Origin: Salegentibacter mishustinae
GTDB lineage: Bacteria > Bacteroidota > Bacteroidia > Flavobacteriales > Flavobacteriaceae
Direction: 5' to 3'
NCBI RefSeq assembly: GCF_002900095.1
Contig: NZ_LLKN01000002.1
Coordinates: 1,798,001-1,862,000 of the forward strand
Length of the DNA stretch: 64,000 bases
Position numbers and translations under genes: made by a program. Below are positions 1 to 8,321 of the stretch, in pieces. Each line of letters starts with the position of its first letter. Within the stretch, counting starts at the first letter, position 1. The notes under the pieces were generated by a model. It saw only the letters and a program-made list of their open reading frames with translations, was not told the origin of the DNA and did not search any database.

Positions 1-682
1 TTTCACCGATTTCCACAATCATTTACTGCCCGGTATAGACGATGGTGCTAATAGTGCAGAAGACTCTATAGCAATGATCAAAAAATTCAATGAATTTGGA
101 GTCACTAATATTGTAGCCAGTCCTCACGTTATGGGAGAATTCTATCCCAATACTCCGGATACCATTCTTCCTGCTTTAGATAAAGTAAAAAAGAACTTGC
201 CACACGGTAATTCTATTAAAGCGGCAGGAGAATATATGATGGACCAATATTTAATAGATCAGCTGGAAAAAGATAATGTCTTGAATGTGACAGAAAATTA
301 TGTTTTAGTAGAGATGTCATATTTTCAGGCACCCATTAATTTAGCTGAAATCCTATTTAAAATTCAGAATACCAACCTAAAACCAATACTAGCTCATCCA
401 GAGCGTTATACTTTTTATCACGATAGCGGTCTTGATAAGTACAAAGACCTAAAAACAAGAGGATGTGATTTCCAATTAAATATGTTATCCCTTACCCCTC
501 ACTATGGAACAGGTATACAAAAGAAAGCTTTCCAGTTGCTTGAAAACGGGATGATTGATTTTATTAGCAGTGATGCCCACAGAATGGAACACCTGGAAAA
601 AATTGGGAATATAAAATTAAAGAAAAAGCAGCTTAATCTTCTAGAGCCTATAATTGAAAAATCCAAAGCCTTGTTTAGATAA
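1..682 (+). CDS. PHP-type protein-tyrosine phosphatase (CpsB/YwqE family), 5' end outside window
   Basis: The frame is open from base 2, so about 20 N-terminal codons lie outside the window; the first ATG inside (base 74) is internal. The family is the metal-dependent PHP-fold phosphatase that removes phosphate from the tyrosine tail of Wzc-type kinases and so controls capsule polymerisation and export. The signature DFHNHLLPGIDDG (bases 8-46) supplies the metal-binding His-x-His; HPERY (about codon 132) and SSDAH (about codon 191) fit the other metal ligands. It is the only plus-strand gene before 49 kb and converges on the kinase gene 49 bases away, its probable substrate. The family call rests on motifs; the pairing with that kinase is inferred from position. 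Confidence 0.9.
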   Translation, partial: FTDFHNHLLPGIDDGANSAEDSIAMIKKFNEFGVTNIVASPHVMGEFYPNTPDTILPALDKVKKNLPHGNSIKAAGEYMMDQYLIDQLEKDNVLNVTENYVLVEMSYFQAPINLAEILFKIQNTNLKPILAHPERYTFYHDSGLDKYKDLKTRGCDFQLNMLSLTPHYGTGIQKKAFQLLENGMIDFISSDAHRMEHLEKIGNIKLKKKQLNLLEPIIEKSKALFR

Positions 683-731
683 ACAAAACTTTGGATTTTC
701 AATTCGTTATTATATTTGAACCAAGAAATTC

Positions 732-3137
732 TTATTTATTTCCGAACATTTTGTTTCTTATTCGTTGCCAGCGAGATTCTTTATCGGCACCGTAACCATA
801 TCCGTAGCCATAAGAATACCCATACTTAGCTCCATAAGAGAATTTTGAATAATCCACATCATTCAAAATAATCGCAGGGCTTTTTAGTTTTCCCTGTTGC
901 TTAAGTTCCTTAGGGAACTCCAGCATCTTTTTGTCGGTAAAATCAGCTCTTACAACATACAACGTAGTATCAGCCAACGGGCTTACTAACAAAGTATCTG
1001 TTACTATCATAGTTGGAGCTGTATCCACCAATACATAATCATAAACTCCGGCTGCATATTCTAACAAACTTTCCAATCGGTCATTCATAAGAAGTTCTGC
1101 AGGGTTAGGTGGGATAGGGCCTGAAAGAACCATATCAACTTTTATCCCTGCCTGTTTTTCTATAGAAATAACCTCATTTTCAGTAACTTCAAAATCGTAT
1201 AAATAATCTGAAAGACCTTTAGGTGCCGCATCGCTTATTTCACCATACCTATGAAGTTTGGGGTTACGAATATCAGCACCAATCAATAAAACTTTCTTTC
1301 CGGTACTCGCCAAAGTACGTGCCATATTATAAGATACAAAGGTCTTTCCTTCTCCTTTTATAGTAGAGGTTACAAAAATTATCTCTCCCCTATCTTTATC
1401 TTTATTTTGAAATAGATAGGCCAGGTTAGTCCTCAAAATCCTAAACGATTCAGCAAGAGGAGTACGATCGTTTAATTCGATACGTTCATTTTGTTCTGCA
1501 CCAATACGTGGCACCTCCCCGATAAAAGGAATATGTTTTATTAATCCACTTAACTCGCCTTTGTGATGCACTTTAGTGTCGAGCATATTCTTAGCGAAAA
1601 TAATCAGAATCGGAATTATTAAGCCAATAATAAAACCTCCCACCAGAATAAGCCATGGTTTAGGATCAACAGGGTTGTTGTTTGTAAAAGGAGCATCAAT
1701 AACCCTGGCAACAGAAGCTGTTGCAGCAAAAGAAATAGCAGCTTCTTCCCTTCTCTGTAACAAGAATAAATAAAGTTGCTCTTTAATTTGTTGTTGGCGT
1801 TCAATGCTTCGCATGCCTTTTTCGAGACCGGGAAAGTTACTGAATTGACCTTGCGCGACATTCCCCCGTTGATTAAGTTCTCTTAATCTAACGTTTAAAG
1901 AACGCCTGGTACTTTCAATATTTTCAAAAAGATTTTCTCTTAAACTATCAAGTTGTTGGGTTATTGTTTTTACGATAGGATTACGCTCCGTACCTCCTTC
2001 AAGGTACATATTACGCTCCATAATAAGAGTATTGTAAGAATTCACAAGTCCCGAAACACCACCTTCACTGATACCCACATCAGGTAGTAGCTCGTATTTA
2101 CCTTGATTTCTTAGTAATTCCTCTACTGAATTTAAAAGTTCCAACTGAGTTTCAATATTAAAAATCTCTTGCTCAGTAGCTGTAAATTTTGACTGAAACT
2201 GGGAAGCACCGCTACTAACATCCATTATTTGGTTATCTCTTTTAAAATCGGCGATGTTTACTTCTACAGAATCTAATTCTGTAGTTATCATTTCCAGTCT
2301 ATCCTGAATAAATTTGGTAGTATTTTCTGCTACTTCCTGTTTATCTTTAACACCTTCCTCATTAAAACGTTCCATCAATTTATTGAGAAAATCTTCCGAT
2401 TTCTCTGGTGTCTCCTGAACGATACTTAGGGATAAAATATCTTTAGCCTGGCCTTTTTGAGCTATTTGTAGTTTTGATATATACTCTGCAGCCACAGCTC
2501 TTAAAGGTTGAATTCTGATATTAACTGAACTGGTTTTTCGAAAAGTTCCTTCTTCCTCTCCAGACTTCGGTAAAATGGTGAATTGAATATTATCCAATTT
2601 AATCACTTCCCCAATGCTATGATTTTCGGAATATCCCGTAGCCTCTTCTTCCAGTTTAAAAGAAGTATCTGAGGTAGGAGTAACAATAAGATTTTTAGAA
2701 ATTGAATGAATAATGCTATCAGGCGTTATAAACTCGATTAAAACAGGGCTTGATTTATAAGCTTCAACAGTAATTACATTTCCTTCTATAAAGTAGCTGA
2801 TGTTATGATTTAACTCTTCAACTACACTTTCTACAAGCTGCTTGGATTTTAATTTCTCAATATGGTTTTGAATACCATCGTCCTCCAAAGAGAAAATAGC
2901 GCCACCTCCTGATGGTGTGGCGTTCATTGCATTTTTCTCCTGATCGTCTACAATCATCATTGTAGCTTCAGTATTATATTTCGGAATGGTATATCTGTTA
3001 TACAGGTAGGCTAATAACCCTCCAATTAGAAACCCCAAAAGAATCCACTTCCAATAGGCAAGGTATTTAAAGAGTTCAGCTTTTAAATCGAAGGTAGATT
3101 CTTCCTTCTCTTCATTAAAATCGTTTAATTCTTCCAT
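732..3137 (-). CDS. Wzc-type polysaccharide co-polymerase / tyrosine autokinase
   Basis: This 801-residue inner-membrane protein belongs to the Wzc/CpsCD family, which sets chain length and couples polymerisation to export. A transmembrane helix near residues 33-50 (WILLGFLIGGLLAYLYN) opens a Wzz-like periplasmic region with coiled-coil stretches (about 260-470), closed by a second helix near 495-520 (ILVGGFIIGLIIPILIIF). The cytoplasmic BY-kinase domain follows, with Walker A IKGEGKTF near 595, Walker A' LLIGADIRNP and Walker B YVLVDTAP. The C-terminus holds the tyrosine cluster YGAKYGYSYGYGYGYG, the expected autophosphorylation site. It abuts the export lipoprotein gene with no gap (3137/3138), so the two are surely cotranscribed. 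It is the last gene of the 47 kb minus-strand locus. Confidence 0.95.
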   Translation of the reverse strand: MEELNDFNEEKEESTFDLKAELFKYLAYWKWILLGFLIGGLLAYLYNRYTIPKYNTEATMMIVDDQEKNAMNATPSGGGAIFSLEDDGIQNHIEKLKSKQLVESVVEELNHNISYFIEGNVITVEAYKSSPVLIEFITPDSIIHSISKNLIVTPTSDTSFKLEEEATGYSENHSIGEVIKLDNIQFTILPKSGEEEGTFRKTSSVNIRIQPLRAVAAEYISKLQIAQKGQAKDILSLSIVQETPEKSEDFLNKLMERFNEEGVKDKQEVAENTTKFIQDRLEMITTELDSVEVNIADFKRDNQIMDVSSGASQFQSKFTATEQEIFNIETQLELLNSVEELLRNQGKYELLPDVGISEGGVSGLVNSYNTLIMERNMYLEGGTERNPIVKTITQQLDSLRENLFENIESTRRSLNVRLRELNQRGNVAQGQFSNFPGLEKGMRSIERQQQIKEQLYLFLLQRREEAAISFAATASVARVIDAPFTNNNPVDPKPWLILVGGFIIGLIIPILIIFAKNMLDTKVHHKGELSGLIKHIPFIGEVPRIGAEQNERIELNDRTPLAESFRILRTNLAYLFQNKDKDRGEIIFVTSTIKGEGKTFVSYNMARTLASTGKKVLLIGADIRNPKLHRYGEISDAAPKGLSDYLYDFEVTENEVISIEKQAGIKVDMVLSGPIPPNPAELLMNDRLESLLEYAAGVYDYVLVDTAPTMIVTDTLLVSPLADTTLYVVRADFTDKKMLEFPKELKQQGKLKSPAIILNDVDYSKFSYGAKYGYSYGYGYGYGADKESRWQRIRNKMFGNK

Positions 3138-3920
3138 CTATCTTGTGAATATAAAAATTAAACTTAATGTTGAACTAACCAAACCTAATATTGCACCCGG
3201 ACTTCCAAAAAACCCGGCAGATTTCATTCTTGCGTAAGTGGGTTCCACATATACAATATCATTTTGCTTTAAATAATAATACGGACTGTCGAAAAGATCG
3301 GTTTCCGTCATATCAATGAATCCAACAGATTTCACCCCATCTACCTCTCTTATTACTCTTATATTTTGACGTTTTCCGGTATAACTCACATCTCCACTCA
3401 TTGCTAATAATTCAGGCATAGTAATTCTACCATCGGTGATTTGAACTCTACCAGGGGAGTTAACTTCCCCCAAAACGGTGATACTAAAATTTACAATCCT
3501 AACATCTACCACGGGATCTCTTACATATTCTGAAATTTGCGTTTGTAGTTTTTCCTGAATTTCAGTGCGTGTTAAACCTTCTACATCTACAGTGCCAAGA
3601 ACTGGAAAGTTTATAGTCCCCTTGGGACTTACCAAATAACCTGTTAAAGAAAGGTTTTGACCACCTCCTCCACCAGATTGGCCTCCACCTTGTTGATTCA
3701 TTTGGAATGGTGCTACTATTTCTTCATTTACCGAAGAAGAAGAAACATTAATTCTCAGCACATCATTTCGTTCAATTTTCGGCTCGTATTCTAATAAATT
3801 CTTTTGTCCTTCTATTTTTTGAACATCATTAAAATATACCACCTGATCTTTGGTAGCGCAGCTTGAAACAATAATACTTAACATAAGAAACCATCCGAGT
3901 TTCCCTATAGATTTGAACAT
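3138..3920 (-). CDS. Wza-type polysaccharide export outer-membrane lipoprotein
   Basis: The product is a lipoprotein of the Poly_export/SLBB family that forms the outer-membrane exit channel for capsule or exopolysaccharide. From the ATG at 3920 it has a compact type II signal peptide ending at SIIVSSC, followed by the Poly_export domain and an SLBB segment (SITVLGEVNSPGRV). The last 20 residues (GSPGAILGLVSSTLSLIFIF) are hydrophobic. A GTG six codons upstream (3938) would overlap the stop of the preceding dehydratase gene by 8 bases; the ATG gives a more usual signal peptide, so it is preferred, but both are possible. At about 260 residues it is shorter than E. coli Wza, as is common in Bacteroidota. 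A glycine-rich loop (QQGGGQSGGGGGQN) lies inside the first domain. Confidence 0.92.
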   Translation of the reverse strand: MFKSIGKLGWFLMLSIIVSSCATKDQVVYFNDVQKIEGQKNLLEYEPKIERNDVLRINVSSSSVNEEIVAPFQMNQQGGGQSGGGGGQNLSLTGYLVSPKGTINFPVLGTVDVEGLTRTEIQEKLQTQISEYVRDPVVDVRIVNFSITVLGEVNSPGRVQITDGRITMPELLAMSGDVSYTGKRQNIRVIREVDGVKSVGFIDMTETDLFDSPYYYLKQNDIVYVEPTYARMKSAGFFGSPGAILGLVSSTLSLIFIFTR

Positions 3921-3930
3921 GCAGTTGTTT

Positions 3931-5907
3931 TTATTCACTTATTACTTCTTCTTTGTTATCCAGGCTTTCAAATAAGGAATTATTACTCTTGAATTCTGGG
4001 ATAAGTATTTTTAATTTTTTAACCATCTTTTCCGCCTTTAAAGAATTGGCCGAGCTTATGATTTTTTCAATTTTTTCTTTTATTAATTCATGATCTCTCA
4101 CTACTTCCTGACCAATCATAATCTTTTTATGATGGGTTGGTAGTGTTTTACATTCATCATTCAATAATTCTTCATAGAGTTTTTCTCCGGGTCTTAGTCC
4201 GGTAATCTTTACTTTGATATTCTTATTAGGATCGTAACCGGCAAGTTTAATCATTTTTATAGCCAAATCCATAATTTTTACCGGTTCTCCCATATCAAAA
4301 ATAAAGATCTCTCCTCCTTTCCCCATAGCACCGGCTTCAAGCACCAGCTGGCAGGCCTCTGGAATAGTCATGAAGTATCTTATGATATCTGGATGAGTTA
4401 TGGTAACCGGACCTCCTTTTTCAATTTGCTTTTTAAATAAAGGCACTACCGATCCATTTGAACCAAGAACGTTTCCAAATCGGGTTGTTATAAATTTTGT
4501 TGTATTTGGATCTTCTTTAATTTTAGAGTGATAAAGCGACTGCACATACATTTCAGCAGCTCTTTTTGAAGCTCCCATTACATTACTAGGGTTAACCGCT
4601 TTATCAGTAGAAACCATTACAAAATGTGAGGCTTTATATTTTAAAGAAAGATCGGCTAAATTTTTTGTACCCTGAATATTAACAAACACAGCTTCATGCG
4701 GATTTTCTTCCATTAAGGGCACATGCTTATAAGCTGCGGCGTGATATACCACATCAATATTCTGATTTTGAAACATAAGTTCCAAACGCTTAAGGTTACC
4801 TACGTCACAAATAATGAATTTACAATCCAACTCAGGAAACTTGGCATTCACTTCAAGACTCAAAGTATGGAGTGGTGTTTCAGCCTGATCAAGAATAATC
4901 AGTTTCTTTGGGTTGTATTGGGCTACCTGTCTTACAATCTCGCTTCCTATAGAACCTGCTCCACCGGTAACCAAAATAGTTTTTCCGGTAAGTTGCTCGA
5001 TTTTATTTTCAGGATTAAGCCTAATAGGTTCACGTTCTAAAAGATCTTCGATTTGAAGAGATTTTACTTTATTAGCGATAGGCTGAGTATCTTCCCCCCA
5101 GGTTGAAACAATTGGTGCATTAAATACCTTGATATCGTTTTCAAGACAATCCTTTACGAAGTTAAATTTTTCTTCAGCCGTAAAATTATTTTCAGAAAGG
5201 ATAACTGCTTCAGCATTTACAGATTGAACAGCTTTATGAATTTCAGAAGAATAATTAATTACCGGTTTATCCAATAATCTTATACTTTTATTATGCTTTT
5301 CATTGGTTAGAAAACCAACTATTTTAAATCTCCTGGGGATTTCTATATCAAGCGCACCTGCAATAGAAATAGCGTTTTCATCAGCTCCAAGAATAACTGC
5401 ATTTAAGATGTCTTCATCCCGACTAACGAGTTTAAAGTATTCGTATATTTGTTTTACTCCTAATCTAAAAAGAAAAAGTAAGGAAAAAGAAATACATAAA
5501 TTAATGAACAAACCGCCTACCAAAAATATTTTCTTCCCTATAACGAAAAAGGTTATATAATTAATAACCAATAAAGTAAAAAACGAACTCATGGTAGCCA
5601 GGAGCAACTTTAGGGCATCTATATTAGAGGAATACCTAATAATCCCTGCGTAAGTTTTAAAAATATAAAAGTAGAAAATATGCACTGCTATTACGATAAA
5701 GGCTTTATCATAAAAACTGAGCACCGTATAATAATTAGGAGTAAGATCTATAATAAGTAAAACGGTAAACAGGGTAGAAATTGCCACCAAAGAAAGATCT
5801 ATCAAATAAACAGCCCATCTGGGAAGATACTTTATATTCCTTAAATCAAGGGCGTTATCGGTTCCCGAGAGTATATTTCTTAATACCTTATTTACTTTAT
5901 ATCCCAT
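3931..5907 (-). CDS. UDP-GlcNAc 4,6-dehydratase, membrane-anchored CapD/WbpM/PglF type
   Basis: A 658-residue protein of the membrane-bound nucleotide-sugar dehydratase family. The first 160 residues hold about four transmembrane helices, a CoA-binding-like Rossmann domain follows (about 165-280), and the C-terminal half is an extended SDR domain with the NAD motif GGAGSIGSE near 305. The active-site segment STDKAVNPSNVMGASKR has methionine where most SDRs have tyrosine, the Ser/Met/Lys arrangement known for WbpM/PglF. The known reaction converts UDP-GlcNAc to UDP-4-keto-6-deoxy-GlcNAc. The next genes downstream are a PglE-like aminotransferase, PglD-like acetyltransferase and PglC-like transferase, so the product is very likely channelled to UDP-N,N'-diacetylbacillosamine. 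Only 6 bases separate it from the aminotransferase gene. Confidence 0.92.
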   Translation of the reverse strand: MGYKVNKVLRNILSGTDNALDLRNIKYLPRWAVYLIDLSLVAISTLFTVLLIIDLTPNYYTVLSFYDKAFIVIAVHIFYFYIFKTYAGIIRYSSNIDALKLLLATMSSFFTLLVINYITFFVIGKKIFLVGGLFINLCISFSLLFLFRLGVKQIYEYFKLVSRDEDILNAVILGADENAISIAGALDIEIPRRFKIVGFLTNEKHNKSIRLLDKPVINYSSEIHKAVQSVNAEAVILSENNFTAEEKFNFVKDCLENDIKVFNAPIVSTWGEDTQPIANKVKSLQIEDLLEREPIRLNPENKIEQLTGKTILVTGGAGSIGSEIVRQVAQYNPKKLIILDQAETPLHTLSLEVNAKFPELDCKFIICDVGNLKRLELMFQNQNIDVVYHAAAYKHVPLMEENPHEAVFVNIQGTKNLADLSLKYKASHFVMVSTDKAVNPSNVMGASKRAAEMYVQSLYHSKIKEDPNTTKFITTRFGNVLGSNGSVVPLFKKQIEKGGPVTITHPDIIRYFMTIPEACQLVLEAGAMGKGGEIFIFDMGEPVKIMDLAIKMIKLAGYDPNKNIKVKITGLRPGEKLYEELLNDECKTLPTHHKKIMIGQEVVRDHELIKEKIEKIISSANSLKAEKMVKKLKILIPEFKSNNSLFESLDNKEEVISE

Positions 5908-5913
5908 AATTCT

Positions 5914-7074
5914 TTACTTCTGTTCTTTAAAACAGGATAAAATTCCAGCCTTGATTCGGTCTTTTTCTTCCTGGGTCAAGTTAGAACCGGAAGGTAAGCA
6001 AAGGCTATTTTCAAATAAACGTTTTGCAACACCATCTCCATAAAAAGGAGCATTTTTAAAAACCGGCTGCATATGCATGGGTTTCCATAAAGGTCTGCTT
6101 TCAATATTTAATTCTTCAAGATGCAAACGTAAATCCTCTCGATTTATTCCCCCGGTCTTTTTTTCATTAAAGCTTATCACACTCAACCAATGATTGGAAA
6201 AAAAGTCATCATTGGGAGCACTATGAACCTTAACTCCTTCAATTTCAGAAAACAAAACTACATAAAATTCGTGCATTTCTCTTCTGGCTTTCACCCGTTC
6301 GTCCACCACTTGCATTTGACCACGCCCTATTCCTGCAGAAATATTACTCAATCGGTAATTGTAACCAATTTCACTATGCTGGTAATGAGGCGCTGCATCC
6401 CTTGCCTGTGTAGCTAAGAAAACAGCTTTTTCTTTAGCAGATTGACTTTTAGTCACTAAGGCTCCACCACCAGAGGTTGTGATAATTTTATTTCCGTTAA
6501 ATGAAAGAACCGCATATTCTGCAAAAGTTCCGCATCGCTCACCTTTATAAGTGCTTCCTAGGGCCTCTGCAGCATCTTCAACCACCGGAATATCAAATTC
6601 TTTAGCTATTGCATTAATTTCATCTACCTGATACGGCATACCGTATAAATGTACGGCTATTATTGCTTTTGGTTTTTTTCCTTTAGAAATCCTATCTTCA
6701 ATAGCTGTTCTTAAATGCTTGGGACAAAGATTCAGGGTTTTCTCTTCACTATCTATAAATATGGGTGTTGCTCCCTGATATGCAATAGGGTTGGCTGAAG
6801 CTGCAAAAGTCATACTTTGGCAAAGCACTTCATCGCCAGCTTTAATCCCTAGCATCACTAATGCTAAATGTAGGGCAGCCGTGCCAGAACTTAAAGCAGC
6901 AACAGCTCCTTCTTTCGAAGAGCTATCAAATAGGTATTTCTTTAAATCTTCTTCGAAGCCATTTACATTGGGGCCCAAAGGTGCTACCCAATTCTGCTCA
7001 AAAGCTTCATTGACGAATTTTTGCTCAGTTCCACCCATGTGTGGCGAGGATAACCATATTTTATCTTTATTCAT
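5914..7074 (-). CDS. DegT/DnrJ/EryC1-family PLP aminotransferase (PglE-like)
   Basis: A full-length 386-residue sugar aminotransferase of the DegT/DnrJ/EryC1/StrS family. It has the N-terminal LSSPHMGGTEQKFVNEAF motif, the conserved EDAAEALGS segment, and SFNGNKIITTSGGG, whose lysine should form the Schiff base with PLP. The expected reaction is transfer of an amino group from glutamate to C4 of UDP-4-keto-6-deoxy-GlcNAc. It lies between the dehydratase gene (6 bases away) and the acetyltransferase gene, whose end it overlaps by 8 bases, as expected for a translationally coupled pgl-type operon. The exact stereochemistry of the product cannot be read from sequence. Confidence 0.92.
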   Translation of the reverse strand: MNKDKIWLSSPHMGGTEQKFVNEAFEQNWVAPLGPNVNGFEEDLKKYLFDSSSKEGAVAALSSGTAALHLALVMLGIKAGDEVLCQSMTFAASANPIAYQGATPIFIDSEEKTLNLCPKHLRTAIEDRISKGKKPKAIIAVHLYGMPYQVDEINAIAKEFDIPVVEDAAEALGSTYKGERCGTFAEYAVLSFNGNKIITTSGGGALVTKSQSAKEKAVFLATQARDAAPHYQHSEIGYNYRLSNISAGIGRGQMQVVDERVKARREMHEFYVVLFSEIEGVKVHSAPNDDFFSNHWLSVISFNEKKTGGINREDLRLHLEELNIESRPLWKPMHMQPVFKNAPFYGDGVAKRLFENSLCLPSGSNLTQEEKDRIKAGILSCFKEQK

Positions 7075-7669
7075 CTATATATTTTATAATTTTTCCAGGA
7101 TTACCAACAACAACGGCAAAGTCTGGAACATCTTCAATTATTACGGCTCCGGCACCAATAGACGCCCATTTCCCAATTTTAACTCCGGGAATAATTGACG
7201 CGCCGGTTCCCACCTGTGTACCTTCGGCAACACTAACATTCCCCGTGAGGACGGCATTAGGTGCTATATGCACAAAATCGCCGAGGCGCACATCGTGTTC
7301 AACAACCGCACCAGAATTTATAATACAGTATTTTCCAATGCTGCAACCTGAATTAATAATAGCTCCAGGCATTATTACGGTGCCACCGCCAATTTGTATA
7401 TTTTCTGAAATTATTGCACGAGAATGACTAATTGCTTCAGAAATTACACCTTCATATTTAAGCGCAACCTTTTTTCTAATTGCGTTATTACCAATAGCTA
7501 AAACCGTAGGTTTTTTAAGTTGATCTTTATTAGGTTTATGAATTACCCTAAAGTCAAGAAATTCTTTAACTTCGAAGTTGTCATCAAATACTGAATCTAT
7601 TTGAATATTCCTGCTTTTTAGAATATCAAAAACAACCTTCCCGTGACCACTGGCTCCGTAAATATTCAT
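7067..7669 (-). CDS. Left-handed beta-helix sugar N-acetyltransferase (PglD/NeuD-like)
   Basis: A 200-residue acyltransferase of the PglD/NeuD family. The N-terminal Rossmann-like part opens with MNIYGASGHGKVVFDIL, which binds the UDP-sugar, and the C-terminal part (about 85-185) is made of hexapeptide repeats that build the acetyl-CoA-binding beta-helix. The segment VVEHDVRLGDFVHIAP carries the catalytic His of PglD. It would acetylate the 4-amino group made by the neighbouring aminotransferase to give UDP-N,N'-diacetylbacillosamine. It overlaps the aminotransferase gene by 8 bases and is 1 base from the sugar-transferase gene. PglD is preferred over NeuD because of these neighbours. Confidence 0.9.
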   Translation of the reverse strand: MNIYGASGHGKVVFDILKSRNIQIDSVFDDNFEVKEFLDFRVIHKPNKDQLKKPTVLAIGNNAIRKKVALKYEGVISEAISHSRAIISENIQIGGGTVIMPGAIINSGCSIGKYCIINSGAVVEHDVRLGDFVHIAPNAVLTGNVSVAEGTQVGTGASIIPGVKIGKWASIGAGAVIIEDVPDFAVVVGNPGKIIKYIDE

Positions 7670-7670
7670 T

Positions 7671-8276
7671 TTAATTTTTTCCGTTAAAAGCTTCCGTAGT
7701 CGCCATATTGGCCGTATTTATTCCTTCCGAAACCACTACTTTTTTAATCGTTTTGAATATAATTCTTACATCCAACCCAAAAGATAGGTTTTCCACATAC
7801 CAAACATCATATTCAAACTTTTTGGTCCAACTAATCGCATTTCTACCATTAACCTGAGCCCATCCGGTTATTCCAGGCTTTACATCGTGACGTTTTCTTT
7901 GCCTTTCAGAATACAAAGATAAATATTGGGGTAATAACGGTCTGGGGCCTATTAAGCTCATATTCCCTTTTAAAACATTTATCAACTGTGGAATCTCATC
8001 AATAGAGGTTTTCCTAACGAACTTTCCAACCGCGGTTAACCTCTTTTCATCCGGAAGTAAATCTCCATTTTCATCCTTCTCATCAGTCATCGTTTTAAAC
8101 TTAATAATACTGAAAATACGCCCATTTTTTCCAGGTCTTTTCTGAAAAAAAAAGGGTTTTCCATTATTCGCCAAAGCTAATAAAACTGTAATTGGAATTA
8201 ATAACGGACTAAGCACTAATAATGCCGTAAAAGCAATAAAAAAGTCAAGTATTTTTTTAAAAAAGTGCTTGTACAT
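7671..8276 (-). CDS. Initiating phosphoglycosyl transferase (PglC-like)
   Basis: A 201-residue monotopic phosphoglycosyl transferase, the minimal catalytic form typified by PglC. A hydrophobic re-entrant helix covers about residues 8-35 (ILDFFIAFTALLVLSPLLIP). Family motifs include FKTM, the catalytic Asp-Glu dyad in TSIDEIPQL, LIGPRPLLPQYL and PGITGWAQVNGRN. It should transfer phospho-diNAcBac from UDP-diNAcBac to undecaprenyl phosphate, the first membrane-committed step of the glycan. It follows the GT4 gene by 45 bases and is 1 base from the acetyltransferase gene. The substrate is inferred from the three sugar-modifying genes next to it. Confidence 0.93.
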   Translation of the reverse strand: MYKHFFKKILDFFIAFTALLVLSPLLIPITVLLALANNGKPFFFQKRPGKNGRIFSIIKFKTMTDEKDENGDLLPDEKRLTAVGKFVRKTSIDEIPQLINVLKGNMSLIGPRPLLPQYLSLYSERQRKRHDVKPGITGWAQVNGRNAISWTKKFEYDVWYVENLSFGLDVRIIFKTIKKVVVSEGINTANMATTEAFNGKN

Positions 8277-8321
8277 AGAGGAATTAAGACATTATGCCAA
8301 CTAAAATTAGGCTGTGCAAAA

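Noticed and set aside
4723-5040. Plus-strand ORFs inside the minus-strand locus, for example antisense to the dehydratase gene
   Set aside because: They are shadows of strongly conserved genes on the other strand and show no family motifs or promoters.
3931-8276. Protein N-glycosylation locus of the Campylobacter pgl type
   Set aside because: No PglB-type oligosaccharyltransferase is present, and the genes adjoin Wza/Wzc export genes instead.
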